A stretch of DNA of 8,094 nucleotides from assembly GCA_029882235.1 (NCBI GenBank), contig JAOULB010000078.1, forward strand, positions 1-8,094. The letters run 5' to 3'. A program made the position numbers and the translations under genes. Origin of the DNA: Gammaproteobacteria bacterium. Lineage in GTDB: Bacteria > Pseudomonadota > Gammaproteobacteria > UBA6429 > Thiohalophilaceae. Shown here in pieces: positions 6,152 to 8,094 of this stretch (the stretch's first letter is position 1; the number at the start of each line of letters is the position of its first letter). The notes beneath the pieces are model-generated. The model was not told the DNA's origin. It worked only from the letters and a program-made list of their open reading frames with translations, and did not search any database.

Positions 6152-6571
6152 TTAAAGAAAAATTTTATCTACAGGTGGGCCGCGCCGCATGGCGCTATAG
6201 GGTTCAAACAGACTTCGACAGGGTGGGATGAAACGGATGCGTATGGGCTGTATTTTTTCAAACTGCCAGAGGATGAATATGAATAAAGACGCAACGAAGG
6301 CCAGTATTTTAATGATCTTGTGTATTTGCGCATCCAGATCCAGATTGATCTCGGTGGTGTCGCTGCGATGAGCTTCTTCTACATCAATATTATCGTGTTG
6401 GCTGGTGTGGATATGAAAGCCATGTGTTTCCGATTGGTGCGTATGGGGCGCAGTATCAGAGTGTGTCTCTGGTAAATGGATATGCAATCCCAGTAACGGC
6501 ATCATGCCGAGGGATACAATAAGCAGACTGATTAAAAACGGTCTGTGCAGTTTGATGGATTCAAGTTTCAT
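6152..6571 (-). CDS. Histidine-rich bitopic membrane protein, unknown family
   Basis: I do not recognise a named family. The 139 residues give an N-terminal hydrophobic segment (about 11-29, signal anchor or signal peptide), a His-rich loop, a second membrane helix (about 86-103, IIKILAFVASLFIFILW) and a basic tail with PPCRS and RRGPPV. The loop between the helices contains ten histidines in 39 residues (H30, 32, 37, 43, 45, 50, 53, 55, 59, 68) plus many acidic residues, so it should face the periplasm and could chelate a transition metal. The arginine-proline tail ending in R-G-P-P recalls small His-rich proteins found beside metal-transport genes, some annotated DUF2946-like, but this is only a resemblance. 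It is the first gene of the unit with HupE/UreJ_2 and the DUF6488-like protein, behind a plausible promoter. The ribosome site (GCAAGA) is weak. Confidence 0.75.
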   Translation of the reverse strand: MKLESIKLHRPFLISLLIVSLGMMPLLGLHIHLPETHSDTAPHTHQSETHGFHIHTSQHDNIDVEEAHRSDTTEINLDLDAQIHKIIKILAFVASLFIFILWQFEKIQPIRIRFIPPCRSLFEPYSAMRRGPPVDKIFL

Positions 6572-6611
6572 TCTTGCGTTAGTCTGTGTCAGATCTGGGT
6601 TTAGAAAAGCA

Positions 6612-6639
6612 ATTATAGATTAAAAATCAGGCAGGTCAT
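6612..6639 (-). promoter_or_regulatory. Sigma-70-like promoter for the His-rich HupE unit
   Basis: In the 71-base gap between the kinase stop and the His-rich gene, the minus strand has a perfect -10 TATAAT (complement of 6612-6617). Sixteen bases upstream is ATGACC (complement of 6634-6639), matching 4 of 6 of the -35 consensus. Transcription would begin about 30-35 bases before the start codon. The 5' leader holds a CAGATCTG palindrome (6590-6597) that could be a regulator site, but I cannot match it to a known Zur, Fur or NikR box. Confidence 0.55.
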
Positions 6640-6642
6640 TAT

Positions 6643-8094
6643 CTACGAGTCAGCAGAATCAAGATATTTGCTGCAGGTCTCATACAGCTTAACCCGGTTG
6701 ATGGGTTTGGTGACATAATCATCACTGCCGGCATTCAGGCAGATAGTTCGGTCGCCAGACGTCGCATTGGCCGTCAGCATAATAATCGTACCGGTGTATT
6801 TTTTCTTACGTAAGCTTTTTACCGCATCGAGTCCGGACATCACGGGCATTTGCATGTCCATGAATATAATGTCATAGGATTTGTCCGTAGTGGCATCGAC
6901 CGCTTCTAGTCCATTTTCTGCGATATCGACGCTCAGCCCCATGCCGGTTAAGTATTTTTTAATCAGTTGCTGATTAAGTTCATTGTCTTCAGCTAATAAC
7001 ACGCTGCCCTTGAGCTTGTTCGTGGCGGTCGTGTCTTCTTTTCGATAGCTGTCAATATTTGAAATGATTTTTCCATCCTTGTCGGTACAGGCGTGAGTTA
7101 AAGTGAGCGTGAACGTCGAACCTTTACCCGCTGTACTTTCTACTTCCAGATTTCCGTCGAGCAGTTCTGTCAGTCGTTTTGACAGACTGAGCCCAAGACC
7201 GGTACCGCCAAAGCGTCGCGAAATACTGGCATCGGCCTGTTTAAAGGCTTTGAATACATTCTGGATCTGGTCAAGCGTCATGCCAATACCCGTGTCACTA
7301 ATGGCAAAGTAGATACTGTCATTGTCTTTGTCATAACCAACGGAAAGTTTTACCTTGCCTTTGTCAGTAAACTTAATGGCATTACCACCCAGGTTGATCA
7401 GGATCTGTTTTAGGCGCAGCGCATCAGTATTGATTTTTTCCGGTACAGGGGAGTCAATCTCGATTGAAAAGTTGAGCTGTTTATTTTTTGCAGGGACAGT
7501 CAGTATGGATTCGACTTCGTTGAGTATGCTCAGAATATCGGTATTTTGTTTTTCAATAACGAGTTCGTCGGCTTCAATTTTAGAAAAATCAAGAATGTCA
7601 TTGATTAGATTAAGCAGGTGGTTACCACTGTTATGAATCGTGATGAGTGCATTCATACGCTCTGCCATATCCTGATCTTCAGAAATAGCCAGCTCGGCAA
7701 AACCAATAATTGAAGTGAGTGGTGTGCGAATCTCATGACTCATGTTCGCCAGGAAGCTACTCTTGGCCTTATTCGCTGCATCGGCTTTTAATTTGGACTG
7801 CTTGAGTTCTTCTGCTTCAAGCTGGCGTTCCATCATGACACTGATCCAGCTACCCATAAGATTGACCAGATCGACATCGGCCTCGGTAAAGGCACGGGCA
7901 ACGGGTGTTCTGCTGGAAAAATTAATGGTGCCAAACTTTTTTCCATGGATATTGATTGAAGTACCAATATACGATTCCATTCCCAGAAAAGATGCAGCGG
8001 GGTGATCCTTATATTCCGATTGCGACACATGGCTAATTGAGACAGCCTGTGGCGAAGAGAAAGTAATATGACAAAAGGTTTTGTCCAAAGGCAT
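6643..8094 (-). CDS. Hybrid sensor histidine kinase (GAF-HisKA-HATPase-REC), 5' end outside window
   Basis: Signal-transduction kinase with a built-in receiver. Counting from the Met at the window edge: most of a GAF sensor domain (about 1-88, starting PLDKTFCHITF, with MESYIGTSI), a short coiled linker (90-112), HisKA with the phospho-accepting H120 in SHEIRTPL, HATPase_c with the N box (NLGGNAIKF, N234/N238), G1 box DTGIGM (267-272) and G2 box GGTGLGLSL (296-304), then a receiver domain (about 363-480) with acidic pair E369/D370, phospho-acceptor D413 in MDMQMP, T441 and K463. All catalytic residues are present. The edge Met is likely internal because GAF domains of this type usually have residues before P-L-D, so the gene should continue beyond 8094. 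No HPt or output regulator lies in the window, so its target is unknown. It sits 71 bases upstream of the metal-type unit, but that has its own promoter. Confidence 0.93.
   Translation of the reverse strand: MPLDKTFCHITFSSPQAVSISHVSQSEYKDHPAASFLGMESYIGTSINIHGKKFGTINFSSRTPVARAFTEADVDLVNLMGSWISVMMERQLEAEELKQSKLKADAANKAKSSFLANMSHEIRTPLTSIIGFAELAISEDQDMAERMNALITIHNSGNHLLNLINDILDFSKIEADELVIEKQNTDILSILNEVESILTVPAKNKQLNFSIEIDSPVPEKINTDALRLKQILINLGGNAIKFTDKGKVKLSVGYDKDNDSIYFAISDTGIGMTLDQIQNVFKAFKQADASISRRFGGTGLGLSLSKRLTELLDGNLEVESTAGKGSTFTLTLTHACTDKDGKIISNIDSYRKEDTTATNKLKGSVLLAEDNELNQQLIKKYLTGMGLSVDIAENGLEAVDATTDKSYDIIFMDMQMPVMSGLDAVKSLRKKKYTGTIIMLTANATSGDRTICLNAGSDDYVTKPINRVKLYETCSKYLDSADS

Noticed and set aside
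6572..6642. Riboswitch (cobalamin or NiCo type) before the HupE unit
   Set aside because: The gap is only 71 bases, of which about 30-35 would be leader; this is too short for these riboswitches and no conserved box was seen.
7103..8005. Plus-strand reading frames opposite the kinase gene (7103-7312, 7355-7636, 7742-8005)
   Set aside because: They are antisense to conserved kinase motifs, serine/arginine-rich in composition and without a domain.

Overview
The window looks like chromosomal DNA of a free-living, probably aquatic gammaproteobacterium of moderate G+C. The reasons are the gene families present: DUF3999, a CadC-like regulator with a TolB-like/TPR sensor part, a TVP38-type membrane protein, a HupE/UreJ_2 protein and a GAF hybrid histidine kinase. 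The genus cannot be named from the sequence. I see no tRNA, rRNA, CRISPR array, insertion sequence or phage gene.

Layout. Positions 1-1359 (+) hold the end of a DUF3999 envelope protein, whose start lies outside the window. It is followed by a small NTF2-like/DUF4440 protein (1387-1761, +). A hairpin (1772-1807) separates this from a convergent AhpD-like/carboxymuconolactone decarboxylase family protein (1815-2372, -). A 170-bp divergent, AT-rich intergenic region contains a perfect 9-bp inverted repeat (2439-2459). Reading right from it is a membrane-anchored winged-helix regulator with a TolB-like domain and TPRs (2543-4221). Its reading frame is broken by one missing base near 2807. Sixteen bases further on is a TVP38/DedA-like (VTT) membrane protein (4238-4897).

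From 4898 to the end everything is on the minus strand. A three-gene unit (6571 down to 4937) encodes, in transcription order, a His-rich bitopic membrane protein, a HupE/UreJ_2 polytopic membrane protein with a His-rich tail, and a small exported DUF6488-like protein with a GHGHAHG motif. A plausible sigma-70 promoter (6612-6639) lies in front of it and a good intrinsic terminator (4898-4927) behind it. Upstream of this unit is the 3' part of a GAF-HisKA-HATPase-REC hybrid sensor kinase (6643 to the window edge).

How the genes may work together. The His-rich unit is the most interesting part. All three products have exposed histidine clusters and are predicted to be in the membrane or periplasm, and HupE/UreJ relatives are linked to nickel/cobalt handling. 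A small transition-metal uptake or trafficking module is therefore a reasonable inference, but the metal cannot be read from the sequence. The regulator may control the divergent AhpD-like gene and/or the downstream VTT gene through the palindrome, which is also inference. The rest looks like ordinary housekeeping or accessory chromosome, and I find no clear new defence or mobile system.
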